From Falsiroseomonas frigidaquae (GTDB lineage Bacteria; Pseudomonadota; Alphaproteobacteria; Acetobacterales; Acetobacteraceae), in assembly GCF_012163145.1 (NCBI RefSeq), contig NZ_JAAVTX010000002.1:434001-498000 (forward strand): 64,000 bases of DNA. The letters are read 5' to 3'. This document shows positions 42,403 through 51,320 of this stretch, piece by piece. A model generated the notes under the pieces. That model did no database searches. It was not told where the DNA came from and was given only the letters and a program-made list of their open reading frames with translations. Made by a program: the position numbers and the translations under genes. Each line of letters begins with the position of its first letter. The first letter of the stretch is position 1.

Positions 42403-43515
42403 CTACCAGAAGTTCACCCGGTCCCACACCGCCACCACGCGACCGGATTCATCCAGCACATGATAGTGCGGATGCGCCGCGGCGGTCAGGCAGACATGGT
42501 TGGGCGCCACTCGCAGCCGGGTGCCGACACGCAGCTGGTCCATCGGCAGCGTGCCGCCTTCCGCCGCGCGGACCTCGCCATGTTCCTGGTGCACCCGCAC
42601 CACCATGGCGTCGCCCAGGCTCGGCTGGCCGGCGGCATCCAGCACGCGGCCGAACTTCCAGTCGCGCGGCGCGGCTTCCGTACTGCGGTCCTTGGACAAG
42701 GCGAGCGCCCCAGCATCCACCAGCACCGCATTGCGCGCGGGGTAGCGGCCGGTGACGCTGGTCAGCACGGTGACGGCAATATCCTCCAGCGGATGCACGC
42801 CGAGCTGCGCCTGCAGCAGGTCGCCCATCATATAGACGCCGGCCCGCATTTCGGTGACGCCGTCGAGATGCGCCGCATACATGGCGGTGGGGGAGGCGCC
42901 GGCGGAAACCACGCTGACCACATGGCCCGCCTCGCGCAGCCGCGTCGCCGCGAGCACGATTCCCGCGCGCTCGATCTCCGCCAGCTCCGCCATCGCGGCC
43001 TCGCTGCGGCCGGCATAGGAATGGCCGGAATGGGACAGCACGCCGGCGAGCTTCGCCCCCAGCGCGGCGCCGATCGCCAGCAGCGCCTCGCCATCCGGCG
43101 CCACGCCGGCGCGGCCCTCGCCGATATCCACCTCGATCAGGGTGGGCAGGCGGCCGGGATGGGCGGCGATGGCCTGCGCCGTCTCCAGGTCATCCGTGAT
43201 GATCCGAATCTCCGCGCCCTCCGCGTTCAGGGCGGCGACGGCATCCAGCTTCGAGGGGGTGATGCCGACGGCATAGATCTGGTCGCGGAAGCCGTGCGCC
43301 GCGAAGTAGCGCGCCTCCGCCAGGGTGGAGACGGTGATGGGGCCGCCGCCCGGCGCGGCCAGCTCCGCCACCGCCGCCGATTTCGCGGTCTTCATATGCG
43401 GCCGCAGTTGCACGCCGGGGTGGCGGGCCACCGCCGCCGCCATGCGCGCGATGTTGCGCTTCAGCGTGGCCAGGTCGAGCAGCAGGCAGGGGGTCGGCAG
43501 ATGGTCCAGCGACAT
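42403..43515 (-). CDS. DSD1-family PLP enzyme (D-serine dehydratase / D-threonine aldolase-like)
   Basis: A 370-residue fold-type III PLP enzyme. It starts MSLDHLPTPCLLLDLATLKR; the PLP lysine is in LRPHMKTAKSAAVAEL near residue 45. The C-terminal metal site reads PNHVC then HPHYHV; a His-Cys pair at this point is the D-serine dehydratase version rather than the His-Asp of D-threonine aldolase. The start ATG overlaps the upstream threonine-synthase-like stop by one base (TGATG), so the two enzymes are made together. Precise D-amino acid substrate is inference. Confidence 0.88.
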   Translation of the reverse strand: MSLDHLPTPCLLLDLATLKRNIARMAAAVARHPGVQLRPHMKTAKSAAVAELAAPGGGPITVSTLAEARYFAAHGFRDQIYAVGITPSKLDAVAALNAEGAEIRIITDDLETAQAIAAHPGRLPTLIEVDIGEGRAGVAPDGEALLAIGAALGAKLAGVLSHSGHSYAGRSEAAMAELAEIERAGIVLAATRLREAGHVVSVVSAGASPTAMYAAHLDGVTEMRAGVYMMGDLLQAQLGVHPLEDIAVTVLTSVTGRYPARNAVLVDAGALALSKDRSTEAAPRDWKFGRVLDAAGQPSLGDAMVVRVHQEHGEVRAAEGGTLPMDQLRVGTRLRVAPNHVCLTAAAHPHYHVLDESGRVVAVWDRVNFW

Positions 43516-44639
43516 CAGATGGCGACCCCCAGCATTTCCGCGAATCGCGGCGTGGCCTTCAGGCCGGTACCGGTCAGCACCACGACCGTGGTCTCGCGCT
43601 CCGCGATCCGGCCCTCGGCGCGCAGCTTTGAGAAGGCGGCGGCGGCCTGGGCGCAGGTGGGCTCCACGTAGAGGCCGGTGCGGGCCAGGGCCAGCGCGGC
43701 CTCGGCGATCTCCGCCTCCTCCAGCAGCACGGCGCCGCCATGCGATTCGCGCAGCGCCGTGAGGCATTCCGGCAGGCGGATCGGCTGGGCGATGGCGGTG
43801 CCCTCCGCGATGGTCGGCTGCGCCTCCACCGCCGGCAGGCCTAGGGCCGCGCGCGCGATGGGGCCGCAATTCGCCGGCTGCGCCGCCCAGATCTTCGGGA
43901 GCTTCGCGATCTGGCCCGCCCGCAAGAGTTCAGAAAAGCCGAGCCAGCAGCCCAGCACATTGGACCCGGCGCCGCAGGGGACGATGACGTTGTCCGGCAC
44001 CTTGAAGCCGAGGTCTTCCCACAGCTCATAGGCCAGGGTCTTGGTGCCCTCCAGGAAGAAGGGCTGCCAGTTGTGGCTGGCGTAGAAGATCTCCGCCGAT
44101 TTCGCGAGCGCCGCATCGGCGCAGTCCTGGCGGGAGCCGGGGATGAGTTCGATGGCGGCGCCCGCCGCGCGGGACTGCACGGTCTTGGCCGGGCTGGTGC
44201 TGGCGGGGACGAAGATGGTGGCGGCCATGCCACCGGCCGCGGCATAGGCGGAAACCGCCGCGCCGCCATTGCCGGAGCTGTCCTCCAGCACGCTCGTTAC
44301 GCCCTGGTCGCGCAGCAGGGACAGCATGACGCTGGCGCCGCGGTCCTTGAAGCTGCCGGTCGGCATGAACCATTCGCATTTCAGCAGCGCCGTGCCGCCG
44401 GGCAGCACGCGTTCCACCAGCGGCGTGCAGCCCTCCCCCATGCTGATCGGGGCCTTGGGCATCCAAGGCAGGGCGGCGGCATAGCGCCAGATGCTGCGGG
44501 TGCCGGTTTCGATCTCGGCGCGGGTCAGGCCCTGCCGCAGCGTCAGCAGCAGCGGTGCCTGGTCGTCGCCGCACCAGCGGGGGGTGTCGAGCGGCCAGGT
44601 CCGGCCGCTGCGGGGGTCGAGGTAGCTTTGCGGGGTCAT
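43515..44639 (-). CDS. Threonine synthase-like PLP enzyme (fold type II)
   Basis: A 374-residue enzyme of the threonine synthase / tryptophan synthase beta superfamily. PISMGEGCTPLVER near residue 68 and the PLP lysine in PTGSFKDRGASVML near residue 97 are diagnostic. SSGNGGAAVSAYAAA and the phosphate cradle PCGAGSNVLG follow. Pairing with a D-amino-acid PLP enzyme suggests a catabolic role (for example a hydroxy-amino-acid or beta-elimination reaction) rather than biosynthesis. It is divergent from an M20 hydrolase, with 50 bases between. Confidence 0.9.
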   Translation of the reverse strand: MTPQSYLDPRSGRTWPLDTPRWCGDDQAPLLLTLRQGLTRAEIETGTRSIWRYAAALPWMPKAPISMGEGCTPLVERVLPGGTALLKCEWFMPTGSFKDRGASVMLSLLRDQGVTSVLEDSSGNGGAAVSAYAAAGGMAATIFVPASTSPAKTVQSRAAGAAIELIPGSRQDCADAALAKSAEIFYASHNWQPFFLEGTKTLAYELWEDLGFKVPDNVIVPCGAGSNVLGCWLGFSELLRAGQIAKLPKIWAAQPANCGPIARAALGLPAVEAQPTIAEGTAIAQPIRLPECLTALRESHGGAVLLEEAEIAEAALALARTGLYVEPTCAQAAAAFSKLRAEGRIAERETTVVVLTGTGLKATPRFAEMLGVAI

Positions 44640-44689
44640 GCGCCCATCCTCCCTTGCCCGCCCGGCCTCGGCAAGCGACCCTGCGGCGC

Positions 44690-45790
44690 ATGACCTTCTC
44701 CGACCCTGTGCTGCGCCTGGCAGCCGACCTCATCGCGATCGACAGCCGATCCAGCCTCTCCAACCTGCCGGTCGCCGACCGCATCGAGCAGGAGCTTTCG
44801 GGATTCGAGGTGGAGCGGCTGGACTACACGGATGCCAACGGCGTGCCGAAGCGGGTGCTGGTCGCCCATAAGGGGCCGAGGGGCGGCTATGCGCTGTCCG
44901 GCCATATGGACACGGTGCCGGCCACGGGATGGGAGAGTGATCCCTGGGCGCCGCGTCTGGATGAGGCGGGGCTGCTGCACGGCCTCGGCAGCGTGGACAT
45001 GAAGGGCCAGGTGGCGGCGGCCATCATCGCCGCGCAGCGGGCGCCGGCGGATGTCGGGGCGACGCTGCTGATCACGACGGATGAGGAAACCACCAAGGCC
45101 GGCGCCCGCCGCATCGCCCGCGACAGCGCATTGGCAAAGTCACTGAACCTGGCAGGCATCTTCGTGGTGGAGCCGACGAGCCTGGTGCCGGTGCGCGGCC
45201 ATCGCAGCCACATCGCCTTCACCGCCACGGCGCATGGGGTGCAGGCACATTCCTCCACCGGCAAGGGCACCAACGCCAATTGGAAGCTGCTGCCCTTCCT
45301 GGTGGCGATGCGCGCGGTGCATGACGAGCTTCGCAGCAACCCCGCCTTGCAGGATGCGGATTACGACCCGCCCTTCTCCGACTTCAACCTGATCCTGGAC
45401 AACCACGGCACGGCGATGAATGTGACGGTCGCCAAGGCCACGGCGCAGATCAAGTTCCGCTACAGCGCCAAGGTGGACCCGAAGCCCATCCTGCAGGCCG
45501 TGCGCCAGGCGGCGCGCGATGCCGGCATCGACCTGGCGGAGCAGATGGAGGGTTTCCCGCCCGAGCTGCCGGCGGACCACCCCTTCGTCGCCCGCGCCAC
45601 GCGGCTGACCAACCACGCGCCACGCACCGCCCCCTATGGCACCGACGCCAGCGAATTGCAGGTGCTGGCGCCCTGCGTGGTGCTCGGCCCGGGCGACATC
45701 GCCATGGCGCATACGCCGCGCGAATATGTACGCGCGCAGGACCTGATCGACGCCGTGCCGGTCTTCGCCCGCGCGCTGGCCGGTCAGTAG
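44690..45790 (+). CDS. M20 family metallohydrolase (ArgE/DapE-like deacylase)
   Basis: A 366-residue dizinc hydrolase. Metal ligands are visible in LSGHMDTVPATG (His and Asp, near residue 71), GSVDMKGQVA (Asp) and TTDEETTKAG (catalytic Glu and ligand Glu, near residue 127). A terminal histidine lies in AMAHTPREYV near the C-terminus. The dimerisation domain starts at GHRSHIAFTATAHGVQAHSS. The start ATG at 44690 fits family length. Substrate probably an N-acylated or peptide-linked amino acid, consistent with the PLP enzymes next door. Confidence 0.9.
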   Translation: MTFSDPVLRLAADLIAIDSRSSLSNLPVADRIEQELSGFEVERLDYTDANGVPKRVLVAHKGPRGGYALSGHMDTVPATGWESDPWAPRLDEAGLLHGLGSVDMKGQVAAAIIAAQRAPADVGATLLITTDEETTKAGARRIARDSALAKSLNLAGIFVVEPTSLVPVRGHRSHIAFTATAHGVQAHSSTGKGTNANWKLLPFLVAMRAVHDELRSNPALQDADYDPPFSDFNLILDNHGTAMNVTVAKATAQIKFRYSAKVDPKPILQAVRQAARDAGIDLAEQMEGFPPELPADHPFVARATRLTNHAPRTAPYGTDASELQVLAPCVVLGPGDIAMAHTPREYVRAQDLIDAVPVFARALAGQ

Positions 45791-45798
45791 GTCCCCCC

Positions 45799-47142
45799 TC
45801 AGTAGGCGACCGCCAGCGCGGCTTCGGCAAAACCGACGCGCCGCGCCGGCGGCACCGGGGATTTCGCGGCGGCGCGTTCCAGCGCAAGCCGCGCATCCGC
45901 CTGCCGCCCCGCCTTCATGGCGGAATCAACAAAGATCTGTTCCAGCACATCCTGCTGCGCGTGGCTGCCGCCGAGGCGATGCAGGTCGCCCAGCGCCGGG
46001 CGCAGGATGTCGCAGACCTCGTCGTGCCGGCCTTCCGCATGCAATGCCACGGCGCGCGTCGCCGGCAGCGCGGCGTCGCGCAGGATGCGGGCGTGGTGGG
46101 TGTTGCCGCGCGCCGCATCCTCCAGCGCCGTCAGCATCCGCGCCGCCGCGTCCCGCCTGCCGCTGGCGGCCAGCGCCATCATCCAGTGCGGCTGGGTGAA
46201 GGCCGACAGCGTGTCGCCGATGCGGGCCTCCGCCTTCTCCGCCAACTCCTCCCACCGATCGCCCACGGCGATGCCGCGCAGCTGCAGGCGGAACAGCATC
46301 GAAGCCGCATTCTGCACATCGATGTACAAATCCGGCTGCGCCAGGTGGACCTTGGATTCGCGGTTGCGGAAGCGCGTGTCGTACAGCCGCAGCACGCCGT
46401 CGAAATCGCGCTGCTCCGCCATGAACATCGCCTGGTGCCACCACAGATGGTGCATCAGGTTGTTGCCGCCATCCCAGTTCGGCTCCAGCGCCGCGATCCA
46501 ATCCAGGCCCTCGGCCCGGCGGCCCTGCATCTCCAGCACATGTGCCACGCCATGCGCGGCCCATAGGTCGCCGCGGTCCAGCGCCACCGCATCGCGGCCC
46601 GCATGTTCGGCGATGGTGTAGCTGCCGGTTTCCTCATGCGCGAAGCAGCGGCAGGCGAGCACGCTGCCATAGCCCGCCGTCTCATCGGACCAGGCCGGCA
46701 TCACCTGTTCCACCAGCGTCACCATGCGTTCCGGCGCGCCCATCCAGAAGGCGCAGAAATGGTGCAGGCGGAAGGCGAGCAGGTCGCGCGGGTGTTCCGC
46801 CACGATCTGCTCCCAGACCGACAGCGCCTTCTCCGGCGTGCCGTCGATCCAGGCCGAGAGCGCGGCCATATGGGCCTTCTCCCGCGCATTGGCCGGCAGC
46901 GCCTGCGCCTTGGCGAGCGACCCGGCGGCGCGGCCGAGCAGGCCCCGGTCATAGGCCAGCATGGCAAAACTGCCCGCCATCACCTGCCCCAGCGGCGCCG
47001 AGGGATCGGCGGTGATGAAAGCCTTCAGCCGCAGCCCGGCGTCGAAGCGGTACTTCAGGAAGCCCTCGATCGCATGGTCGAAGGCGCGGGCGGCCTCGGC
47101 GGAGGCGACGGTCAGGGCGTTGCCCTGGGCATCAGTGTACAT
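45799..47142 (-). CDS. Tetratricopeptide-repeat protein, TTC38-like
   Basis: A 447-residue soluble protein of helical repeats. Segments such as HLLAFRLHHF-type (here RDLLAFRLHHFCAFWMG), EETGSYTIAEHAGRDAVALD and AAHGVAHVLEMQGRRAEGLDW match the TTC38-like family, which also has the conserved HHLWWHQAMF near residue 245. A catalytic function is not known. The start (complement of 47140-47142) follows GGGGAAA. It lies 13 bases after an SDR gene on the same strand, so they probably form an operon. Confidence 0.85.
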   Translation of the reverse strand: MYTDAQGNALTVASAEAARAFDHAIEGFLKYRFDAGLRLKAFITADPSAPLGQVMAGSFAMLAYDRGLLGRAAGSLAKAQALPANAREKAHMAALSAWIDGTPEKALSVWEQIVAEHPRDLLAFRLHHFCAFWMGAPERMVTLVEQVMPAWSDETAGYGSVLACRCFAHEETGSYTIAEHAGRDAVALDRGDLWAAHGVAHVLEMQGRRAEGLDWIAALEPNWDGGNNLMHHLWWHQAMFMAEQRDFDGVLRLYDTRFRNRESKVHLAQPDLYIDVQNAASMLFRLQLRGIAVGDRWEELAEKAEARIGDTLSAFTQPHWMMALAASGRRDAAARMLTALEDAARGNTHHARILRDAALPATRAVALHAEGRHDEVCDILRPALGDLHRLGGSHAQQDVLEQIFVDSAMKAGRQADARLALERAAAKSPVPPARRVGFAEAALAVAY

Positions 47143-47155
47143 CTGGCGTTTCCCC

Positions 47156-47830
47156 TCAGAAGGTCTCGACCCAAGGCCGCAGCTCGATCTCGGCTGACCA
47201 GGCGCTGCGTGGCTGGCGGATGGCGGCCAGTGCGGCGGTGGCGATGGCATCAGGGTCCAGCAGCGTGTCCTGCCCCGTCTCCGGCCGCCGCTCGCTGCGG
47301 ATGCCGCCATCCACGACGATATGGACCACATGCACCCCCTGCGGATGCATCTCCCGCGCCAGCGCCTGGCCCAGGCCGCGCAGGGCGAACTTCCCCATGG
47401 CGAAGGGGGCGGAGCGGGCATAGCCCTTCACCCCGGCGGAGGCGCCGGTCAGCAGGATGGTCCCGTTGCCACGCGCCAGCATGTGGGCGGCAGCCTGCTG
47501 CGCCACCAGGAAGGCGCCGAAGGCGCAGACCTCCAGCGTGCGGCGCACATCCTCCGGCGCCAGTTCCACCGTCGGGCCGCGCACGCGGAAGGAGGCGTTG
47601 TAGGACACCACCTCCGCCTCCGCCGCCTCCGGCTGGCCAAACAAGGCGGCGACCTGGGCGGGGTCGCTGGCGTCGCAGCGATGCAGGCTGGCGCCGGTTT
47701 CCGCGGCCAGGGCGGCCAGCTTGCCGGTGTCCCGTGCCGCCAGCGCGACGGTATAGCCCTCGCGGGCCAGCAACCTGGCGAGGGAGGCGGAAAAGCCCGG
47801 CCCGGCGCCGACGATGAGTGCTCTTGGCAT
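47156..47830 (-). CDS. Atypical SDR family protein lacking the catalytic tyrosine
   Basis: A 224-residue SDR-fold protein. The nucleotide-binding loop is VGAGPGFSASLARLLA, not the usual TGxxxGxG. YNASFRVRG replaces NNAG, and the active-site region TGASAGVKGYARSAPFAMGK has Phe where the YxxxK tyrosine belongs. The C-terminus VVHIVVDGGIRSERRPE is conserved in this subgroup. It may be a non-catalytic or altered-mechanism member. Next gene downstream is the TPR protein. Confidence 0.85.
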   Translation of the reverse strand: MPRALIVGAGPGFSASLARLLAREGYTVALAARDTGKLAALAAETGASLHRCDASDPAQVAALFGQPEAAEAEVVSYNASFRVRGPTVELAPEDVRRTLEVCAFGAFLVAQQAAAHMLARGNGTILLTGASAGVKGYARSAPFAMGKFALRGLGQALAREMHPQGVHVVHIVVDGGIRSERRPETGQDTLLDPDAIATAALAAIRQPRSAWSAEIELRPWVETF

Positions 47831-47941
47831 GGCTGTTCCCCTGGAGCCGTTTCACCGGAAGGAGGACGGTGCAACGTCTCCATCCTATTGTTCTTGCGCA
47901 TTTCCGGGCCGCCTTGCGCAGCCGCTAGGCCCGAAAATGCT

Positions 47942-48265
47942 TTACCCGCGTGGCGCCAGCAGGATGAAGCCGGCGCCCGCCAGACATAGGAGCATACCCA
48001 GCAGATCGAAGCGATCCGGCCGCGCGCCCTCCACCGCCCACATCCAGCCCAGCGAGGCGGCGATATAGACCCCGCCATAGGCGGCGAAGGCGCGCCCGGC
48101 GAAGGGCGTGTCGATCCGCGTCAGCGCCCAGGCGAAGAAGGCCAGGCACAGCAGGCCCGGGACCAGCCACCAGGCGCTGCGCCCGTCCCGCAACACCGCC
48201 CAGGCGGCGAAGCAGCCGGCGATCTCGGCCAGGGCCGCCAGGGCGTAGAGGGGGAAGGTGGTCAT
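47942..48265 (-). CDS. YnfA family small membrane protein
   Basis: A 107-residue four-helix protein that matches the YnfA/UPF0060 family over its full length: [20 protein letters not shown] at the N-terminus, [18 protein letters not shown] near residue 65 and [20 protein letters not shown] at the end. It resembles small multidrug-resistance proteins; the transport role is uncertain. An 8-bp perfect hairpin (48266-48287) directly abuts the start codon on the transcript. Confidence 0.92.
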   Translation of the reverse strand: MTTFPLYALAALAEIAGCFAAWAVLRDGRSAWWLVPGLLCLAFFAWALTRIDTPFAGRAFAAYGGVYIAASLGWMWAVEGARPDRFDLLGMLLCLAGAGFILLAPRG

Positions 48266-48287
48266 CGCCTGCCCCACGAGGCAGGCG
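48266..48287 (-). promoter_or_regulatory. Hairpin abutting the ynfA start codon
   Basis: CGCCTGCC-CCACGA-GGCAGGCG is a perfect 8-bp inverted repeat ending one base before the ynfA ATG. On the transcript the purine-rich strand (GGGGCAGG) that would serve as ribosome-binding site is inside the stem. The stem could therefore restrain translation. The loop in the sense strand is UCGUGG, not the ACGR loop of guanidine-II riboswitches. Confidence 0.4.
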
Positions 48288-48389
48288 GCTGGCGGCCGGC
48301 CGCGGATTTCGCATCCAGGCCGCGACGGCAACGCCGCCCACCTGGAACGGGCGCACCGGACCGGGCCGCCCGCATGGTGGGGCAGCCGG

Positions 48390-49541
48390 TCAGTCGATCT
48401 CCTCCAGCAGCCCGCACAGCGTCGCGCAGCGGGCGGCGAGGTCGGTCCAGACGATGTGCTCATGCGGCGCATGGGCGCCCGCCCCGGTACAGCCGAGGCC
48501 ATCCAGCGTCGGGATGCCCAGCGCCGCCGTGAAGTTGCCATCCGAGCCGCCGCCGCGATGCTGCTTCGGCAGCGTGTAGCCCGCCGCCGCCGCCAGGGCC
48601 TTCGCCTGCTCATACAGCGCGACGATCTCGCCATTCTCCGCAAAGGGAGGGCGGTTCATGCCGCCGGTGATCTCGATGCGGATGCCGTCCTGCTCGCCGG
48701 CCAGGCCCAGGATCAGCTTCTCCAGCCGCTCGCCCTCGGCGATGGTCGGCACGCGCAGATCGACCTCCGCCCCGGCCTCGGGCGGGATGACATTGGGGCG
48801 GGTGCCGCCGAAGACGGGGGCGACATTGGTGGTGATGCCGGCCGCCAGATCCGTCAGCTCATGGATCTTCAGCACCAGGCGGGACAGGGCAACGACGGCG
48901 CTGCGGCCCTCGGACCAGTTGCCGCCGGCATGCGCCGAGACGCCGCGCACCTTGATGACGAAGCGGCCGACGCCCTTGCGCGCGGTGACGCAGGCACCGC
49001 CGGCGCCGGCCGGTTCCGGGATCAGCACGGCCCGCGCGCCACGCGCGGTATCCTCGATGATGTCGCGGCTGGTCGGGCTGCCGACTTCCTCATCCGGCGT
49101 CAGCAGCAGCACGATCGGCCGCTTCGTCGGGATCTTCTGGCGCAGGATTTCCCGCACGCTGTGGAAGGCCATGAAGGAGCCCGCCTTCATGTCGTAGATG
49201 CCCGGGCCATAGGCCTTGTCGCCCTCCACCCGGAACGGCATCGGGCCGGCCAGCGTGCCATGGTCCCACACCGTGTCGAGATGGCCGGAGACCATCACCG
49301 GCGCCAGGTTGCTGCCCGCGGCGGCCGGGGTGCGGCAGACCAGCGTATCACCGAAGCCGTCCCGGCCCGGGATGCGGGTGATCTCGCCACCAACCGCCCG
49401 CAGCTCGGCCTCGCAGCGGTCGATCAGCGTGTTCACCGCCCGCGGATCGGTGGTCGGCGTCTCCTGCTCCACCCATTGGCGGAGTTCCGCCAGAAGCTGC
49501 TCCGAAGTGCCGAGGGTGGTGGCGGGCATTGCAAGATCCAT
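48390..49541 (-). CDS. M20 family metallopeptidase (carboxypeptidase G2-like)
   Basis: A 383-residue dizinc exopeptidase. Ligands lie in [12 protein letters not shown] (near residue 87), [14 protein letters not shown] (Asp), [14 protein letters not shown] (catalytic and ligand Glu, near residue 150) and the final histidine in [28 protein letters not shown] marks the dimerisation domain. The [17 protein letters not shown] segment is typical of the glutamate carboxypeptidase branch. No signal peptide is obvious, so it is probably cytosolic. Divergent from the LOG gene. Confidence 0.92.
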   Translation of the reverse strand: MDLAMPATTLGTSEQLLAELRQWVEQETPTTDPRAVNTLIDRCEAELRAVGGEITRIPGRDGFGDTLVCRTPAAAGSNLAPVMVSGHLDTVWDHGTLAGPMPFRVEGDKAYGPGIYDMKAGSFMAFHSVREILRQKIPTKRPIVLLLTPDEEVGSPTSRDIIEDTARGARAVLIPEPAGAGGACVTARKGVGRFVIKVRGVSAHAGGNWSEGRSAVVALSRLVLKIHELTDLAAGITTNVAPVFGGTRPNVIPPEAGAEVDLRVPTIAEGERLEKLILGLAGEQDGIRIEITGGMNRPPFAENGEIVALYEQAKALAAAAGYTLPKQHRGGGSDGNFTAALGIPTLDGLGCTGAGAHAPHEHIVWTDLAARCATLCGLLEEID

Positions 49542-49643
49542 CTGCTATTGGGCCGGGCGGTTCTCGCAAACCGCCCCGGCCTTGTCGATCCGACCCGCCC
49601 CGGCTAACGCCACCATGCGGCGGCGCAGCATGAGGGCCATTTC

Positions 49644-50237
49644 GTGACCAGACCGAAGCGGGTGTGCGTATTCTGCGGCTCCATGACCGGCGCCCGGGAC
49701 GATTATGCGGAAGCCGCGCGGGAATTGGGGCGAGAGGTCGCACGGCGCGGCCTCGGCCTGGTCTATGGCGGCGGCGCCGTCGGGCTGATGGGCATCGCCG
49801 CGGACGCGGCCCTGACCGCCGGGGCCGAGGTGATCGGCGTGATCCCGCACGGCCTGCTGAAGCGCGAGGTCGGCCATGGCGGCGGCGTCGAGATGCATGT
49901 CGTCGACACGATGCATGAGCGCAAGGCGAAGATGGCGGAGCTGTCGGACGGCTTCATCGTGCTGCCGGGCGGCTTCGGCACGCTGGAGGAGGCGGTGGAG
50001 GCGCTGACCTGGGCACAGCTCGGCATCCAGGCCAAGGGCGTGGTGTTCCTCGATGTCGCCGGCTTCTGGACCCCCTTCCTGGATGTGCTGGACTTCATGC
50101 AGAAGGAAGGCTTCGTGCGGGAGGCGCAGCGGCCGCTCGCCATGCGGGCCGCGACGGTGGCGGAGGCGCTGGACAAGCTCGCCGCCTTCGCCCCGCCCCC
50201 AGGCACCCAGCCCTGGCTGCGGCCCGACCAGGCGTGA
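49644..50237 (+). CDS. LOG family protein (TIGR00730 Rossmann-fold)
   Basis: A 197-residue lysine-decarboxylase-like/LOG protein. Family members hydrolyse nucleoside 5'-monophosphates such as cytokinin riboside monophosphate. Hallmarks are VCVFCGSMTGARDDYAEAA at the N-terminus, LVYGGGAVGLMG near residue 41 and the catalytic ALPGGFGTLEE-type motif (here VLPGGFGTLEEAVEAL) near residue 106. The start is a GTG at 49644. The stop overlaps the ribF start as TGATG, indicating translational coupling to flavin cofactor synthesis. Confidence 0.94.
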   Translation: MTRPKRVCVFCGSMTGARDDYAEAARELGREVARRGLGLVYGGGAVGLMGIAADAALTAGAEVIGVIPHGLLKREVGHGGGVEMHVVDTMHERKAKMAELSDGFIVLPGGFGTLEEAVEALTWAQLGIQAKGVVFLDVAGFWTPFLDVLDFMQKEGFVREAQRPLAMRAATVAEALDKLAAFAPPPGTQPWLRPDQA

Positions 50238-51166
50238 TGCCCGAAATTCACGCGGACTGGCACGCGGTGCCGGAGGCGGCCCGCGGCGCCACCGTCGCGC
50301 TGGGCAATTTCGACGGCGTGCATCTGGGCCATGCGGCGGTGCTGCGCGCCGCCCATGCGGCCCGGCCGGAGCTGACGCTGGCCGCGCTGACCTTCGAGCC
50401 GCATCCGCGCGAGCATTTTCGGCCGGAGGACCCGCCCTTCCGCCTGACCCTGCTGCCGGCCAAGGCGCAGGCGCTGGCGGCCCAGGGCGTGCGCACGGTA
50501 TTCGCGCTGCCTTTCGATGCCCGGCTGGCGGCGATGCCGGCCGAGGCCTTCGTGGAACAGGTGCTGCACCAGGCGATCGGCGCCAGGCATCTGGCCTGTG
50601 GCGCCGACTTCGCCTTCGGCCACCGCCGCGGCGGCGACGTGGCCTTCCTGGCACAGCAATGCGAGGCGCGTGGCATCGGCCTGACGGTGGTACCGCCGGT
50701 GGTGGATGAGGGGGGGCCGATCTCCTCCACCCGTATCCGGCGGGCCCTGCAGGATGGCTACCCGGACCGTGCCGCCGCGGAGCTCGGGCGGGACTGGGAA
50801 GTGCGTGGCACGGTGTTCCACGGCGACAAGCTGGGGCGGGAACTCGGCTGGCCCACCGCCAATATCCTGCTCGGCCGGCATCTGGAGCCGGCGCGCGGGG
50901 TCTATGCGGTGCGCGTGGCACTGCCGGATGGACGGGTGGCCGATGGCGTCGCCAATGTCGGCCGCCGCCCGACGCTGGGCGGGGACCCGGTGACGCGGCT
51001 GGAAACCCACATCTTCGACTTCGCCGGCGACCTGTACGACCAGGAGATCGGCGTGCGCCTGGTGCGCTTCCTGAGGCCTGACGCCACCTTCACCGGGCTG
51101 GAGGAACTGAAGGCGGCAATCGCGGCGGATGCGGCGGAGGCGCGGCGGGTGCTTGGGGCTGAGTGA
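50237..51166 (+). CDS. ribF: Bifunctional riboflavin kinase / FAD synthetase RibF
   Basis: A 309-residue enzyme making FMN and FAD. The N-terminal FAD synthetase (nucleotidyltransferase) domain has LGNFDGVHLGHAAVL near residue 20 and SSTRIRRAL near residue 160. The C-terminal riboflavin-kinase domain has GRELGWPTANI near residue 197 and ANVGRRPTLGG. The ATG at 50237 overlaps the LOG stop by one base; a GTG one codon earlier is also in frame. Its stop codon lies within the terminal repeat of the element at 51162-51320. Confidence 0.97.
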   Translation: MPEIHADWHAVPEAARGATVALGNFDGVHLGHAAVLRAAHAARPELTLAALTFEPHPREHFRPEDPPFRLTLLPAKAQALAAQGVRTVFALPFDARLAAMPAEAFVEQVLHQAIGARHLACGADFAFGHRRGGDVAFLAQQCEARGIGLTVVPPVVDEGGPISSTRIRRALQDGYPDRAAAELGRDWEVRGTVFHGDKLGRELGWPTANILLGRHLEPARGVYAVRVALPDGRVADGVANVGRRPTLGGDPVTRLETHIFDFAGDLYDQEIGVRLVRFLRPDATFTGLEELKAAIAADAAEARRVLGAE

Positions 51167-51320
51167 CTGTTTGAAAACGCCTGCGGGTCGGCTCCGCGGG
51201 TCTTTGCCCCTGGAGCGTTGCCGAACTTGCCGATGTAATCAGCATCGGCGGCATCTGGCGCCTTCCAGGGACGAAAAATCCCCTGCGGATCCTCAGCCGC
51301 CCGCATTCTCAACGGTCACT
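51162..51320. repeat. Long imperfect palindrome (fold-back element) between convergent genes
   Basis: A 159-bp region that folds back on itself along nearly its whole length. The ends are AGTGAC (51162-51167) and GTCACT (51315-51320), followed inward by GTT/AAC and TGCGGG/CCCGCA. CCCTGGA (51208-51214) pairs with TCCAGGG (51264-51270), and the centre is GCCGATG-TAATCAG-CATCGGC (51229-51249). The nested pairs share one centre near 51239. No transposase or open frame is inside. It lies exactly between ribF and a small convergent gene and may act as a bidirectional terminator. Confidence 0.75.

Noticed and set aside
48266-48390. Guanidine-II (mini-ykkC) riboswitch upstream of ynfA
   Set aside because: That class needs two hairpins with ACGR loops in the sense strand; here the sense loop is UCGUGG and no second matching hairpin is present.
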